A DNA stretch of 64,000 nt. Source: Seleniibacterium sp963678035 (GTDB lineage: Bacteria; Desulfobacterota; Desulfuromonadia; Desulfuromonadales; Geopsychrobacteraceae). The stretch spans positions 496,001-560,000 of the forward strand of contig OY782666.1 in the NCBI GenBank assembly GCA_963678035.1, in the 5' to 3' direction. The translations under genes were made by a program, and so were the position numbers. This document shows, piece after piece, positions 8,925-17,242 of the stretch; the stretch's first letter is position 1; every line of letters starts with the position of its first letter. Below the pieces are notes generated by a model. It saw nothing but the letters and a program-made list of their open reading frames with translations, was not told the origin of the DNA and made no database searches.

Positions 8925-11366
8925 TTACTGCTGGAGCAGTTTTTTTATGATTCCCCTCAAAACAGATAATTTATAGGGTTTTTGGACAAACCCTGAAATC
9001 CCTTTGCCGATAAATTTCTGGGAAACCTCCAGTTCGTTATAGCCGCTCGAAATCACCACTTTGATCTCAGGGTTGATGGCCTTAAGTTCCCGGAAGCATT
9101 GCTCGCCGTCCATTCTGGGCATGGTCAGATCCAGGATGACCAGGCTGATATCCGGGGTGTTGCGGTAAATCTCCAAGGCTTCTTTGCCATCCCGGGCGGT
9201 CAGCGTGCTGAAGCCAAGCTCTTTGAGCATTTCAACACCAATACCACGCACCGTTTCTTCATCATCAACCAGCAAAACCTTGCCTGTTCCGGTCCAGTCT
9301 TCCTCTGCTGACTCACTGATGAAGAGTTCGGCGGGTTTTTCAGAGGCTGGCAATAAAATTTTGAAGGTTGTTCCCTGGCCAAGCTCGCTGTAAACCTTAA
9401 TGGCCCCTTTATGCCCACGGACGATCCCCATGACAGCGGACATACCCAGGCCCCGGCCGGTAAATTTGGTCGAGAAAAATGGGTCAAAGATTTTTGCCAA
9501 GGTCTCTTTGTCCATGCCGCAACCGGTATCGGCAACCTCCAGGTAGACATAAAGACCATCTTTGAGGTTCTCGCTGAGCCAGATGTTTTTCAGGTAGCTC
9601 TCGTCGCAATCCATACAGCCCGTGGTAATGGAAATCACGCCACTTCTTTCCCCGATCGCTTCAGATGCGTTTATGACCAGATTCATGATGATTTGTCGCA
9701 GCTGAGTTGCATCAGCATTTAAGGAGGGGAGAGGGGTATAAGGGGTCAGGCGTAAAACAGCCTTCTTGGAAATTGAAACCTGTAGCATATGCAACATCTC
9801 ATGAAGCAGGCTGTTGAGATTGATGCTTTCCACCACAAATTTTCCACGACCGGAATACGCCAGCATCTGTTTGGCCAGGTCAGCCGCGCGTTCCGCGGCC
9901 TGCTCTATCTGCTTCAGGTGTTCAATGGCCGGAGAGCCATTGGGCAGCCTTCTTTTGGAGAGTTCAGAGTGTCCCATGATGGCGGCAAGCAGGTTGTTAA
10001 AATCGTGAGCGACGCCACCGGCCAGGACACCAAGGCTCTCCATCTTTTGGGTTTGAACCATTTTCTTTTCAAACTGCCGGCGTTCCTCTTCATTCTGTAA
10101 CTGTGTGGTGATATCGGTGACGAGCGCCAGGTTATATTCGACCTGATCATAGGTGAAGTGGTTGGCTGTTATTTCGACCGGAAAGGGTTGGCCGTTTTTG
10201 CGAAAGTGGTGAGTTTGAAAGGTGAGGGTTCCAGCCTCCTTTAACTCCTGCCAGTGAGCCGACCATGTTTCGCCAGGAAATCTCGGGTTGACCTGGGAAA
10301 CTGTCATATTAAGAAGTTCTTCCCTGCTATACCCCAGCGCGCTGACCGCCGCATTATTGACGAATCGAAAGCTACTGTCTGCAGTGATCAGGTAGACCGC
10401 TTCGCTGATATGGTCCATGGCAAAATTCAGTAATGCCATGACTTCTTCAGCCTTTTTGTAATCAGTAACATCGCGGTGCACAGACAAAATAGTCTCTTTT
10501 CCGGCAATCTCCAAAGATTTTAAAGAGACTAAAACTGTTCTCAATTCACCTGTTTTGGTGTACTGGTGCGCCTCAAAATTAACGGCTTTTTGCAACTGCA
10601 AGTTTTGGGTTATTTGGGAAATTTCCTCAGGGTCTTTACTGAAATGAATATCCTTGACCGATAGGGTTGCAAATTCTCTGCGGGAGTAACCCAGTGACGT
10701 ATGTGCCGCGCTATTAAACCGAACCGGCCGAAGATCGGGCATTCTCCAGAGAACAATGCCGTCAGGCGATTGATCAAAGAGGGTGCGATAAAGGGTTTCG
10801 GAATCCTGCAGCCGACGGTGTGCTTTCTCAAGCTTTGAATAATTGGAAAGTTCATTATCAAGCATCAGGCCGGCGTAAACAAAAAATGGCAGCAACTCAT
10901 CAAAAATATTTGTGTCAGTGAGCTGCATCCCTTCAAAACAAACAGCTCCAACTTTACGATTTTGTGTCTGGAGCGGGAAAATCCAGTTTTCAATCGTCTG
11001 GTCTGCTTGTTGAAGATTGTCCTGGGAAAGGTCTTCTTGACTGCTGGTGCGTTGAGGCTGACCGGTTGCCAGGGCAACATCCAGGTTTGGATTTTCCCCT
11101 TGCTGATAGGGGTGGGTCTGCTGATAAATATCCCGGTATCTCCATGCGCCGTTAACTTGATAAACAATAAAAATATTATTTGCACCGACGGTTTGCATCA
11201 GGGCGCTGAGAATATGCTCGATCATGTTATCGAGACCCTGGACGGTGCTGAGCCGACTCAGCAGTGAATTGATCAGCTCGACCCGTGATTTTTTCTGGGC
11301 GAGTTTAGCGAGCCTCTCTTCCAGATTTCGATACTGCTCAAGAGAAATATTCGGGTTTTCAGTCAT
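8925..11366 (-). CDS. Hybrid sensor histidine kinase (GAF-PAS-PAS-HisKA-HATPase-REC)
   Basis: An 813-residue sensor kinase with no membrane segments, so cytoplasmic. Domains in order: N-terminal coil and GAF-like region (about 1-175), PAS (about 188-305), second PAS (about 308-425), HisKA with phospho-accepting H454 in GGVAHDFNNLLAAI, HATPase with the N-box around N566 and the G-box DTGCGM at 613, and a receiver domain with phosphorylated D746 in LVILDLTMPRMDG and K796. It has no DNA-binding output domain and no separate response regulator is in the window. Its start overlaps the DUF1638 gene by 8 bp, tying it to the corrinoid methyltransferase genes upstream. What it senses is unknown; co-translation suggests a corrinoid- or methyl-linked signal. 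Confidence 0.93.
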   Translation of the reverse strand: MTENPNISLEQYRNLEERLAKLAQKKSRVELINSLLSRLSTVQGLDNMIEHILSALMQTVGANNIFIVYQVNGAWRYRDIYQQTHPYQQGENPNLDVALATGQPQRTSSQEDLSQDNLQQADQTIENWIFPLQTQNRKVGAVCFEGMQLTDTNIFDELLPFFVYAGLMLDNELSNYSKLEKAHRRLQDSETLYRTLFDQSPDGIVLWRMPDLRPVRFNSAAHTSLGYSRREFATLSVKDIHFSKDPEEISQITQNLQLQKAVNFEAHQYTKTGELRTVLVSLKSLEIAGKETILSVHRDVTDYKKAEEVMALLNFAMDHISEAVYLITADSSFRFVNNAAVSALGYSREELLNMTVSQVNPRFPGETWSAHWQELKEAGTLTFQTHHFRKNGQPFPVEITANHFTYDQVEYNLALVTDITTQLQNEEERRQFEKKMVQTQKMESLGVLAGGVAHDFNNLLAAIMGHSELSKRRLPNGSPAIEHLKQIEQAAERAADLAKQMLAYSGRGKFVVESINLNSLLHEMLHMLQVSISKKAVLRLTPYTPLPSLNADATQLRQIIMNLVINASEAIGERSGVISITTGCMDCDESYLKNIWLSENLKDGLYVYLEVADTGCGMDKETLAKIFDPFFSTKFTGRGLGMSAVMGIVRGHKGAIKVYSELGQGTTFKILLPASEKPAELFISESAEEDWTGTGKVLLVDDEETVRGIGVEMLKELGFSTLTARDGKEALEIYRNTPDISLVILDLTMPRMDGEQCFRELKAINPEIKVVISSGYNELEVSQKFIGKGISGFVQKPYKLSVLRGIIKKLLQQ

Positions 11367-11952
11367 GAGTTGCCTTCATCCTCGCCCTGTTGAGGGTCTC
11401 GCGCAGGTTTTTTTCCAACGTTTCCAGGCCGATGTCAATCCAGCGCAGTTCCAGTGATGTCATATCACTGATCGTCTGGGCCTCGGCAGTGAAATCCCCT
11501 GAGCAGGGGGTGCGAATCGACAAGAGATATTTATGCGCACTACGGAAGATGTTGCGCATAATGTCCGGATCGCCGGGCATGACGCTGCCGACAATCTCTT
11601 TCCAGTGCAAAGCCCAGTCTTCAAACAGAAAAAAGGCCCCCTGTTGAAGTTCCTGGCTGAAACGATCATGGCCGAGATAGATGTCGACACAGTTTTGCCC
11701 GGGAGTGCGGCTGCACTGAGTCCCGGCCAGGATCTCATCCATGCAGGGATGGCAGGTTCCGTAAAAAATCGCGCCAGGTTTTTCTTTATACTGTGGCAGG
11801 CACTTTTCCAGACTTTTTCTCAGCTTGTCAAAATCGACATGCAGGCCGGAGGGGAGAAAAATAAGGTGTTGTGACCAGTTGTTTTTTTTAGCCAGATAGC
11901 GGATTTCCTTTTCCAGAATCCCACAACCGATGATGACCTGAGGGGCACTCAT
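11359..11952 (-). CDS. DUF1638 family protein
   Basis: A 197-residue soluble protein of the DUF1638 family. Family-type stretches are IIGCGILEKEI near the N terminus and FYGTCHPCMDEIL around residue 83, with conserved cysteines that could bind a metal or a corrinoid. No enzyme activity is established for the family, whose genes often occur beside corrinoid proteins and UroD-like methyltransferases, as here. It overlaps the upstream methyltransferase gene by 4 bp and the downstream kinase gene by 8 bp, so the four genes form one translationally coupled operon. Confidence 0.82.
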   Translation of the reverse strand: MSAPQVIIGCGILEKEIRYLAKKNNWSQHLIFLPSGLHVDFDKLRKSLEKCLPQYKEKPGAIFYGTCHPCMDEILAGTQCSRTPGQNCVDIYLGHDRFSQELQQGAFFLFEDWALHWKEIVGSVMPGDPDIMRNIFRSAHKYLLSIRTPCSGDFTAEAQTISDMTSLELRWIDIGLETLEKNLRETLNRARMKATHD

Positions 11953-12989
11953 TGCCCCCTCCCGGCAGAGCAGCCGTAGGTTATCGCCGCCTTGATCATT
12001 GTCCTGATATTATCCTCGGGGATGTCGTAAGGCATCACCAGCGTGCCAAAAATAAAGCTGCCCGCCTGGTGTCCGGCCAGCATAATGCGTTCGACTTCCT
12101 GCTCAATTTCTTCCGCTGTCCAATCGATCAGTTTGATGTCATTGATGGCCCCAATAATAAGGGGTTCCGGCCCCAGCAGCTGCCTTGCCTCGACAATATC
12201 GTCGAAGGGATTGAGATAATACGCTCCGATACCGGTATGCTTTTTAAGATCGGCAAGGATTGGGTTGATAACCCCTCCGCCATTAAAGAAAATGATGCCA
12301 TTGGGGCCGCTCTGTTCCAGGTCTTTAAAGACCCAGGGCAGAGCCAGTTGATGAAACTGGGTTGGGAGAATGAAGGTCGCAGAAGCAAGGGGATTGTTGT
12401 AAATGATCAAATCCGCCCCGGCGTCCTTCAGGGCCATAATTTTATTGGAGGCAACGGCTGCACACTTCTGCAATAGCAATTCACGTAAAGCGGCATCGCC
12501 ATTCAACAGCAGATCAAGCCAGCCGCCGACTCCCATCAGCATGGCGGGCAGGGAAAATGACGCCGTAACCACCCCAACCACCGGCCACTGACCGGCGGAC
12601 TCCTGTTTTAACATCTTGATGCAGCTGGCCAATTCATGAAAGCGGGGATGGGAATAAAGATCCTCCGGGGGATTGAGGTTTTTAATATCGTCCGGTGTTT
12701 TCACCACCAGGTGACCAACATTGGGCGGCCCATCGGCCGCATAAATGAGATGACGGCAACCCATCAGTTCTGCATCCAGAGCCGAGTAGAACATCCCCAA
12801 TAGCATATCGTAGCCATATTTGGCCCGCATGCGCAGCTGGCCTTGGGCGACCCGTTCCCCTTTTGCGTAATAGTCTTGCAGGGACAGCCCTAATTCCTTG
12901 GCCCCTTGATCGACCAGATTGACATTGATCGGTATCCGATCCGGTTGCTGCCCGCTCAGCAATGCCTGCAACCGCTCCATCCCGGTCAT
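11949..12989 (-). CDS. Uroporphyrinogen decarboxylase-fold methyltransferase-like protein
   Basis: A 346-residue protein of the UroD/MtaA superfamily. Members move methyl groups between a corrinoid protein and a thiol or other acceptor, or decarboxylate uroporphyrinogen. The partner corrinoid protein is encoded immediately upstream with a 4-bp overlap, so a methyl-transfer role is more likely than haem synthesis. Homology covers the usual TIM barrel, for example GADLIIYNNPLAS and a C-terminal FIFGTLVMPYDIP segment. The HxC zinc motif of thiol methyltransferases is not seen; at the expected place the sequence reads IIFFNGGGV. That may mean a different acceptor, or a binding role without catalysis. 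Confidence 0.85.
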   Translation of the reverse strand: MTGMERLQALLSGQQPDRIPINVNLVDQGAKELGLSLQDYYAKGERVAQGQLRMRAKYGYDMLLGMFYSALDAELMGCRHLIYAADGPPNVGHLVVKTPDDIKNLNPPEDLYSHPRFHELASCIKMLKQESAGQWPVVGVVTASFSLPAMLMGVGGWLDLLLNGDAALRELLLQKCAAVASNKIMALKDAGADLIIYNNPLASATFILPTQFHQLALPWVFKDLEQSGPNGIIFFNGGGVINPILADLKKHTGIGAYYLNPFDDIVEARQLLGPEPLIIGAINDIKLIDWTAEEIEQEVERIMLAGHQAGSFIFGTLVMPYDIPEDNIRTMIKAAITYGCSAGRGQ

Positions 12990-13669
12990 TTTAGGCAGAC
13001 CTCTCTGACCAGCCGGGTGACCACCTCGGGAGCTTCAGCAGCACTGTCCGCCCAGGCATCGGCGCCAACATCCAGGTACATTTTTTCATGGAATCGATAG
13101 GGGGCGCCGCCGACGATAATCCGAAATCTATCCTCCAGATGGCGCTCCTTAAGAATCTGCCGAACCTGTTTTGCTCCCTGCTCCCCTTTGGCCGTGTGGA
13201 CCATCATGGCGGACACGGCAATAACCTCTGCGTTAAAGGCAATGGCCTCATCGACAAAGCGTTCCGGCGGAACATTGATTCCCAGGTCTTTGACCTGAAA
13301 CATCCTGGCGCGCAGGCAGCCGATAACGATTTTTTTACCCAGGCCATGAAAATCACCAAAACTGGAGCCGATAACAACCCGCCCACTGACCACCGGCATA
13401 CCGGAAAACTTTGGCAGCAGCTGATCAACCACTTCCTCCGCTATTTGTGCGGCCAGGAAATGTTGAGAAAGAGTGACCTGTTTTTCGCTGATCATTCCGC
13501 CGACCATCATCTCCAGACCCGGAACCACAATATCGAAGACGATATCCTCCGGGGAAACGCCCCCTTCGAGAGCATTTTGAATGAGCTGCAACGCCGCTTG
13601 TTTATCGGTATCGAAAAGAGTCTGGAGGTAGGTTTCGAAATAGGTCTTCGCTGAGTCGGATGGCATCAT
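12986..13669 (-). CDS. Corrinoid (B12)-binding protein, MtbC/MttC-like
   Basis: A 227-residue methyltransferase corrinoid protein. An N-terminal helical cap (about 1-90) is followed by a Rossmann-type B12 domain with the cobalt-ligand motif DFHGLG, D106-x-H108-x-x-G111. It would carry a methyl group on cobalt for the UroD-like protein encoded next. The start at 13669 follows an AGGA site. It is the first gene of the four-gene operon ending in the histidine kinase. No substrate:corrinoid methyltransferase (MtbB/MttB type) or RamA-type activator is in the window, so any catabolic role would need partners elsewhere. Confidence 0.9.
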   Translation of the reverse strand: MMPSDSAKTYFETYLQTLFDTDKQAALQLIQNALEGGVSPEDIVFDIVVPGLEMMVGGMISEKQVTLSQHFLAAQIAEEVVDQLLPKFSGMPVVSGRVVIGSSFGDFHGLGKKIVIGCLRARMFQVKDLGINVPPERFVDEAIAFNAEVIAVSAMMVHTAKGEQGAKQVRQILKERHLEDRFRIIVGGAPYRFHEKMYLDVGADAWADSAAEAPEVVTRLVREVCLK

Positions 13670-14043
13670 GAATTCCTGAAAATCACATATGGACAGAGGA
13701 AGGTAAGGGGGGAAACGTAATGGTTTTCATACCTTTTTTACTAAAAAAAATCAATCTAAAGAGCGGTTTTATCGATGTGTATAGCCAGCTGTTGAAAAGC
13801 AACTTGATGAGCCCACGGACGGGCGAACAAAATCAATGACGACTTTCTAACTCATTGATTTTGTAAGGTGAAGAAAATCGCACTTTTCTTCACCGGAATT
13901 TAAAAACGCGACTGAATTGTCACCGTCTTGATCAAAACAGACGGGCCTTAAGCAAAATCAACTGCGAAAATGGTTTCGCAGGCAAACTGCAAAGATGCTG
14001 ATGGGCTGCCTCACTGATTCAGGTTGTACGTCTGGCATTGTCA

Positions 14044-14072
14044 CGGGACTGTCCCCGCACGGGGGCTGTCCC
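14044..14072. repeat. REP-like palindrome
   Basis: Imperfect palindrome built of GGGACTGTCCCCG and CGGGGGCTGTCCC. A related pair (GGGACACTGCCC and GGGGAGTGCCCC) flanks the REP-associated transposase gene at 20.9-21.6 kb, so this is probably a dispersed copy of the same repeat type. Confidence 0.4.
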
Positions 14073-14202
14073 AGGTCTTTGCGGTGCGAACCGCGACAGT
14101 TTCATGGCTCGCAAACTCACTGAGCCTCGTTGGAAATAAGATATTATGGAGTTCTCAGTTGCTGATTCCCATATTTGAGCGCCGAGGTTTGATTCTGTCT
14201 TC

Positions 14203-14351
14203 TTGACAAACCGGTCAAATACCGCTTGAATAACACAATATTTTGACTTTGCGATCCGCTTGGGGGAATAGTGGAAAGTAGATCATATAAATCAGATTAG
14301 AACGCCACCAAACCGGTATTATGCACAAATCCGGTTCGGTGGCGTTTTTAT
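14203..14351 (+). ncRNA. Candidate small RNA: promoter-like element followed by a strong terminator
   Basis: TTGACA at 14203 is followed after 17 nt by TTGAAT (4 of 6 matches to a -10 box). About 70 nt downstream is an excellent intrinsic terminator: arms AACGCCACCAAACCGG (14301-14316) and CCGGTTCGGTGGCGTT (14331-14346), one mismatch, then TTTTTATTTTT. No gene ends near this terminator on the plus strand, so it may close a roughly 100-nt RNA. The -10 match is weak and expression is unproven. Confidence 0.35.
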
Positions 14352-14353
14352 TT
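14301..14353 (+). terminator. Intrinsic terminator with T-tract
   Basis: Sixteen-base arms, 14-nt loop, one internal mismatch, followed by a T-rich tract. One of the cleanest rho-independent terminators in the window. Confidence 0.8.
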
Positions 14354-14589
14354 TTATGAGTAATAGTTGGGAGAGTGTAGAAAACAAGCAGCTCCCCGGA
14401 TGGTCTTTAACCAGTTTAGGAAGTTCTGTCTATCTTTGACTGTTTTCGTTGCATAACATCCAAAAAAAAATAGGTATGATAGGTGCTTATGCCGGATTGG
14501 TGGATATTTTCTTAATGGCATAGGCAGACAGGTTCTTGTCTTTGTTTGTAGATTTATACAGACCTGCCTGTTTGTAGTTGGGCATTTTG

Positions 14590-15024
14590 ATGGAAATTAA
14601 TTTTAATAAAGGCGTCGACAATATTGTCTTTGGGATGACCGAGGAAGAGGTAATTAACGCCCTGGGGAAGCCGAATAAAATTGTCATTACTGACGAAGAG
14701 AATCGGGATTTATATTTTTATGCGATCAAATTGGTTTTAAAAATTGAGCGTGAAAATGACTGGCGGCTGGGGTGGATTGAGGTGCACAACAAAAACGCCA
14801 CTCTTTTCGGCAACAATCCCTGGTTACAAAGTCGAGAGTCCCTTCTCCAACAGTTATCCGAGGCTCTGGGGGAAGCCTTCGAGTTCACTGATTACGGTAG
14901 CTTTGAGTCTTATTGCTTCAACGATAATTGGGTAGAGCTGCAATACGAACTCGGGGAGCTTACAACTATCAATTTCGGCGTTCTTTATGGGGACGATGAC
15001 GAGCCTATATGGCCGCCAAGGTAA
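14590..15024 (+). CDS. Hypothetical cassette protein
   Basis: A 144-residue soluble, acidic protein; I do not recognise its family. The N-terminal segment with FGMTEEEVINALGKPN is reminiscent of the two-helix motif of BamE/SmpA-like and some immunity proteins, but the likeness is short. I start at the ATG at 14590 (MEINFNKG); a TTG four codons upstream is possible. An attC-type site begins at its stop codon and it is co-directional with the next four orphan genes, so it reads as the first visible cassette of an integron-type array. Confidence 0.65.
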   Translation: MEINFNKGVDNIVFGMTEEEVINALGKPNKIVITDEENRDLYFYAIKLVLKIERENDWRLGWIEVHNKNATLFGNNPWLQSRESLLQQLSEALGEAFEFTDYGSFESYCFNDNWVELQYELGELTTINFGVLYGDDDEPIWPPR

Positions 15025-15097
15025 CGCCCAACCATGGGCTCCAGTGGATTTGCTCCACGTTGCGCGTTCGCAAACGCGCTGAGGCCAAACGTTAGAG
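15021..15097 (+). repeat. attC-like recombination site 1
   Basis: Starts with TAACGCCCAACC next to the stop of the upstream gene and ends with AAACGTTAGAG just before the next start codon. The outer boxes pair (TAACG with CGTTA) and the inner boxes pair (GGGCTCCAG with CTGAGGCC), giving the unequal hairpin typical of integron attC sites, about 77 bp. The last base of the GTTRRRY core deviates (G). Confidence 0.65.
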
Positions 15098-15104
15098 CGT
15101 TTTG

Positions 15105-15719
15105 ATGGATAGATACTCGAATTTTGAAGCGCTAAGAGCAGAGCAAACCGAAGGACGTGATTTTCGCGTTCGGGTGGCGTTGCGAGACGAGTCGATGGTG
15201 GCTTTAATTGCACCTCATGGAGGGGCAATTGAGCCGGGCACATCAGAGTTGGCCATCGCTATTGCTGGAGAGCAACTTAGTTTCGCGGTTTTTGAGGGCG
15301 TAAAGGCAACTCAGAACAGGGAGTTGCATATTACCAGCACAAACTTTGATGAACCTCGTTGTACCGAAGTGGTCGCGGTGTCTTGTACTGCGGTGGCGAT
15401 ACATGGAGAAAATAGTCAAGAGGCTACGGTATTTATCGGCGGTGCCGACTTGATGCTGCGCCCTCATATAAACAACGCACTTGAAGAGGCAGGCTTTACT
15501 GTACGCGAACATGAAAGATCTAACCTTCAAGGGAGATCGCCAATGAATATCTGCAATCGCGGAACGAACGGAGCCGGTGTCCAACTAGAGCTATCCCGCG
15601 GACTGAGGAATACTTTCTTCGAGTCTCTCAATGCAGCCGGAAGAGCGCGCCAGACTCAAGAGTTCCATCAATTCGTCGATGCCGTGCGCCAGGGACTAAG
15701 CCGTGCTGGCCTGCTCTAA
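15105..15719 (+). CDS. Poly-gamma-glutamate hydrolase family protein (DUF867, PghP-like)
   Basis: A 204-residue protein matching phage-derived poly-gamma-glutamate hydrolases. Zinc-site type motifs are visible: APHGGAIEPGTSE (about 28-40), LHITSTNFDEP (about 74-84), and the C-terminal NICNRGTNGAGVQLELSRGLR. These enzymes cut poly-gamma-glutamate capsules or polymers. The start is the ATG at 15105, 8 bp after the attC core; a TTG one codon earlier is less likely. There is no signal peptide. It is an orphan cassette gene, flanked by attC sites 1 and 2. Confidence 0.8.
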   Translation: MDRYSNFEALRAEQTEGRDFRVRVALRDESMVALIAPHGGAIEPGTSELAIAIAGEQLSFAVFEGVKATQNRELHITSTNFDEPRCTEVVAVSCTAVAIHGENSQEATVFIGGADLMLRPHINNALEEAGFTVREHERSNLQGRSPMNICNRGTNGAGVQLELSRGLRNTFFESLNAAGRARQTQEFHQFVDAVRQGLSRAGLL

Positions 15720-15803
15720 CCAAGCGGTCAACTGGACGCCAAAAGCGTGTCGCTTTTGGTTCCCTCCGCTGCGCTCCGGCGCCGGTTACCATCAGCGTTG
15801 GAC
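15714..15803 (+). repeat. attC-like recombination site 2
   Basis: About 90 bp. The right core GTTGGAC (15797-15803) fits GTTRRRY. Inner boxes GGTCAACTGG and CCGGTTACC pair, and the left end overlaps the stop of the PghP-like gene (TCTAACC). The central part holds further self-complementary stretches (AAAAGCG/CGCTTTT). Confidence 0.65.
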
Positions 15804-15821
15804 GTGAAAATGAGGTAGAGA

Positions 15822-16442
15822 GTGAGGCAATCAATTCCACTGATTTCAGGAAACCGGTCAATCTCTCCAAGATATCGAGTGGGAGATTGGCGTCGTGCAA
15901 TGGAGTCCGACGATTGGACTTTACGGATCGAAATTTTTAGGGATCGAATAACTGGCAGATTCTTGAAGCCCATTGAGCTAATAGAGAAAGATGTAAATAT
16001 TGGAGACTTCGCAGGGTTCTCCATAATGGCACTGGACTGCTTATTGGTTGAGACTCTAAATCAGTTCTACAAGGGGCTAGATGAAACGCCAAGCAATCAC
16101 CAGCGGCAGTTTTGGATATTTTTTAGAGGCAGCGATTACTTCAGACCTCATTTCACCCGTAGGCTGTCAGACATTTTCTATAGCCATGTTCGCTGCGGGC
16201 TATTGCATCAGGCTCAGACGAAGAAGGGGACCTTGATAAGGGCAGATCAAGAAACAATGATCAAGCCGGTATCAGGTGATCCAGCGAACGGCATAATTTT
16301 GGATCGCGTGCTCTTCCATGATGCACTGAAAAAGGAAATTTCGGCGTATATATCAAAGCTGGAGACGGGCGAGAATCATTCCGATCATCTCCGCGATAAT
16401 TTCATAAAAAAGATGCAATACCTCTGTGGCATTCAGCCCTGA
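15822..16442 (+). CDS. Hypothetical cassette protein
   Basis: A 206-residue soluble protein of unknown function. GTG at 15822 is the first usable start, because an in-frame TAG lies two codons upstream. Recognisable stretches such as FWIFFRGSDYF and FYSHVRCGLLHQAQTKKG suggest a conserved family with a possible active-site histidine/cysteine cluster, but I cannot name it. It lies between attC sites 2 and 3 and is read in the same direction as its neighbours. Confidence 0.65.
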   Translation: MRQSIPLISGNRSISPRYRVGDWRRAMESDDWTLRIEIFRDRITGRFLKPIELIEKDVNIGDFAGFSIMALDCLLVETLNQFYKGLDETPSNHQRQFWIFFRGSDYFRPHFTRRLSDIFYSHVRCGLLHQAQTKKGTLIRADQETMIKPVSGDPANGIILDRVLFHDALKKEISAYISKLETGENHSDHLRDNFIKKMQYLCGIQP

Positions 16443-16509
16443 TTGCGTCCAATATAGGCATTGAGCAGGACGCGCAAAAACCGCACGCCTCTCATGCCAG
16501 GCGTTAAGC
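16439..16509 (+). repeat. attC-like recombination site 3
   Basis: About 71 bp. The right core GTTAAGC (16503-16509) fits GTTRRRY. Inner boxes GGCATTGAG and CTCATGCC pair, with a loop region containing GGACGCG/CGCACG. The left outer box is degenerate. It begins at the stop of the upstream gene and ends 18 bp before the next start. Confidence 0.6.
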
Positions 16510-16527
16510 CTTAAGAATGAAGAGGAA

Positions 16528-17043
16528 ATGATACCTACAAGTATTCGAATAATTCTGGTTGTCACTTGCATAGCTGCAACAGTTTTCAAGCTAAATGAAG
16601 GTAGCGATAGCTGGTGGCTTTTTTTATGCGCAGCACTCTTGTTCGCTTATGAACATTTCAAGGGTGGGGCAATGGGGATAGCGTTTCAGGCTTACACCAA
16701 AGGGGAGCATGAAAAAATACGAAAAATTATTCAACAAACAAAAAAGCCTGAATGGCTGCGCCCCTCAAGCAGGAGCTATTTCTTTTTTCTAAGTGCAGTG
16801 GTTAATACCGTTGACGGAGACCTGGAAAAAGCAAAAAAGAATCTGCTCGAAGCAATTAAGCTCCCCTTCAGAACCGACCACATAAAATGCCTTGCGTATA
16901 TCTTGTTAGCAGAGGTCTACCTTGACCTCAGTGAAAAAGAAAATGGAACAAGGCTTTTTGAAATGGCAAAAAGCATCAATCACCGAACAGAACTTGATCC
17001 AATGCTTGAAAAGCTGAGTGCCAGAATCGACGGCATGGCATAA
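16528..17043 (+). CDS. Hypothetical membrane-anchored cassette protein
   Basis: A 171-residue protein with one or two N-terminal membrane segments (about residues 5-22 and 29-42) and a basic, mostly helical soluble part. The pattern around YFFFLSAVVNTVDGDLEKAKKNLLEAI to YLDLSEKENGTRLFEMA looks like two TPR-type helix pairs. A GAGGAA ribosome site lies directly upstream. I do not recognise the family. It follows attC site 3. Confidence 0.65.
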   Translation: MIPTSIRIILVVTCIAATVFKLNEGSDSWWLFLCAALLFAYEHFKGGAMGIAFQAYTKGEHEKIRKIIQQTKKPEWLRPSSRSYFFFLSAVVNTVDGDLEKAKKNLLEAIKLPFRTDHIKCLAYILLAEVYLDLSEKENGTRLFEMAKSINHRTELDPMLEKLSARIDGMA

Positions 17044-17224
17044 CCATGGAATGCGGATGGAAAATGGCTGGGTGCTTCCCGAAAACCAAAACCTAAATTG
17101 CGTTTGGTCACGCAATCTCGCGTCGCCACCGGGAGTAGGCCCGCGAGGTAAAGGGAAACCTCCGCTTTCCCCTTGACTTTACTTATCATGGATGTCCCTA
17201 ATTTTTTCCTATTTGTAGTTAGAC
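17041..17224 (+). repeat. Candidate attC-like region 4 (weak)
   Basis: The gap after the previous gene ends in GTTAGAC (17218-17224), matching GTTRRRY, within the 13-mer TTTGTAGTTAGAC. The near-identical TTTGTAGTTGGGC occurs just before the first cassette gene at 14571. The left boundary and inner boxes are not clear, and 184 bp would be long for an attC. The gap also holds GC-rich self-complementary stretches around 17105-17170. Confidence 0.3.
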
Positions 17225-17242
17225 AAAGAAAAGAGAATTAAT

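Larger units (their letters stand above)
13670..14577. other. 900-bp intergenic region upstream of the cassette cluster
   Basis: No convincing gene. The left part should hold the promoter of the corrinoid/kinase operon. It also holds a REP-like palindrome (14044-14072) and a promoter-like/terminator pair (14203-14351), both listed separately. A short frame at 14024-14206 runs through the REP motif and has no ribosome site or family resemblance. The right end carries the core GTTGGGC (14577-14583), which fits the recombination core of an integron attC and may mark the left edge of the cassette cluster. Confidence 0.5.

Noticed and set aside
14024..14206. Short plus-strand frame of 60 codons
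   Set aside because: Runs through a REP-like palindrome, has no ribosome site and no family resemblance.
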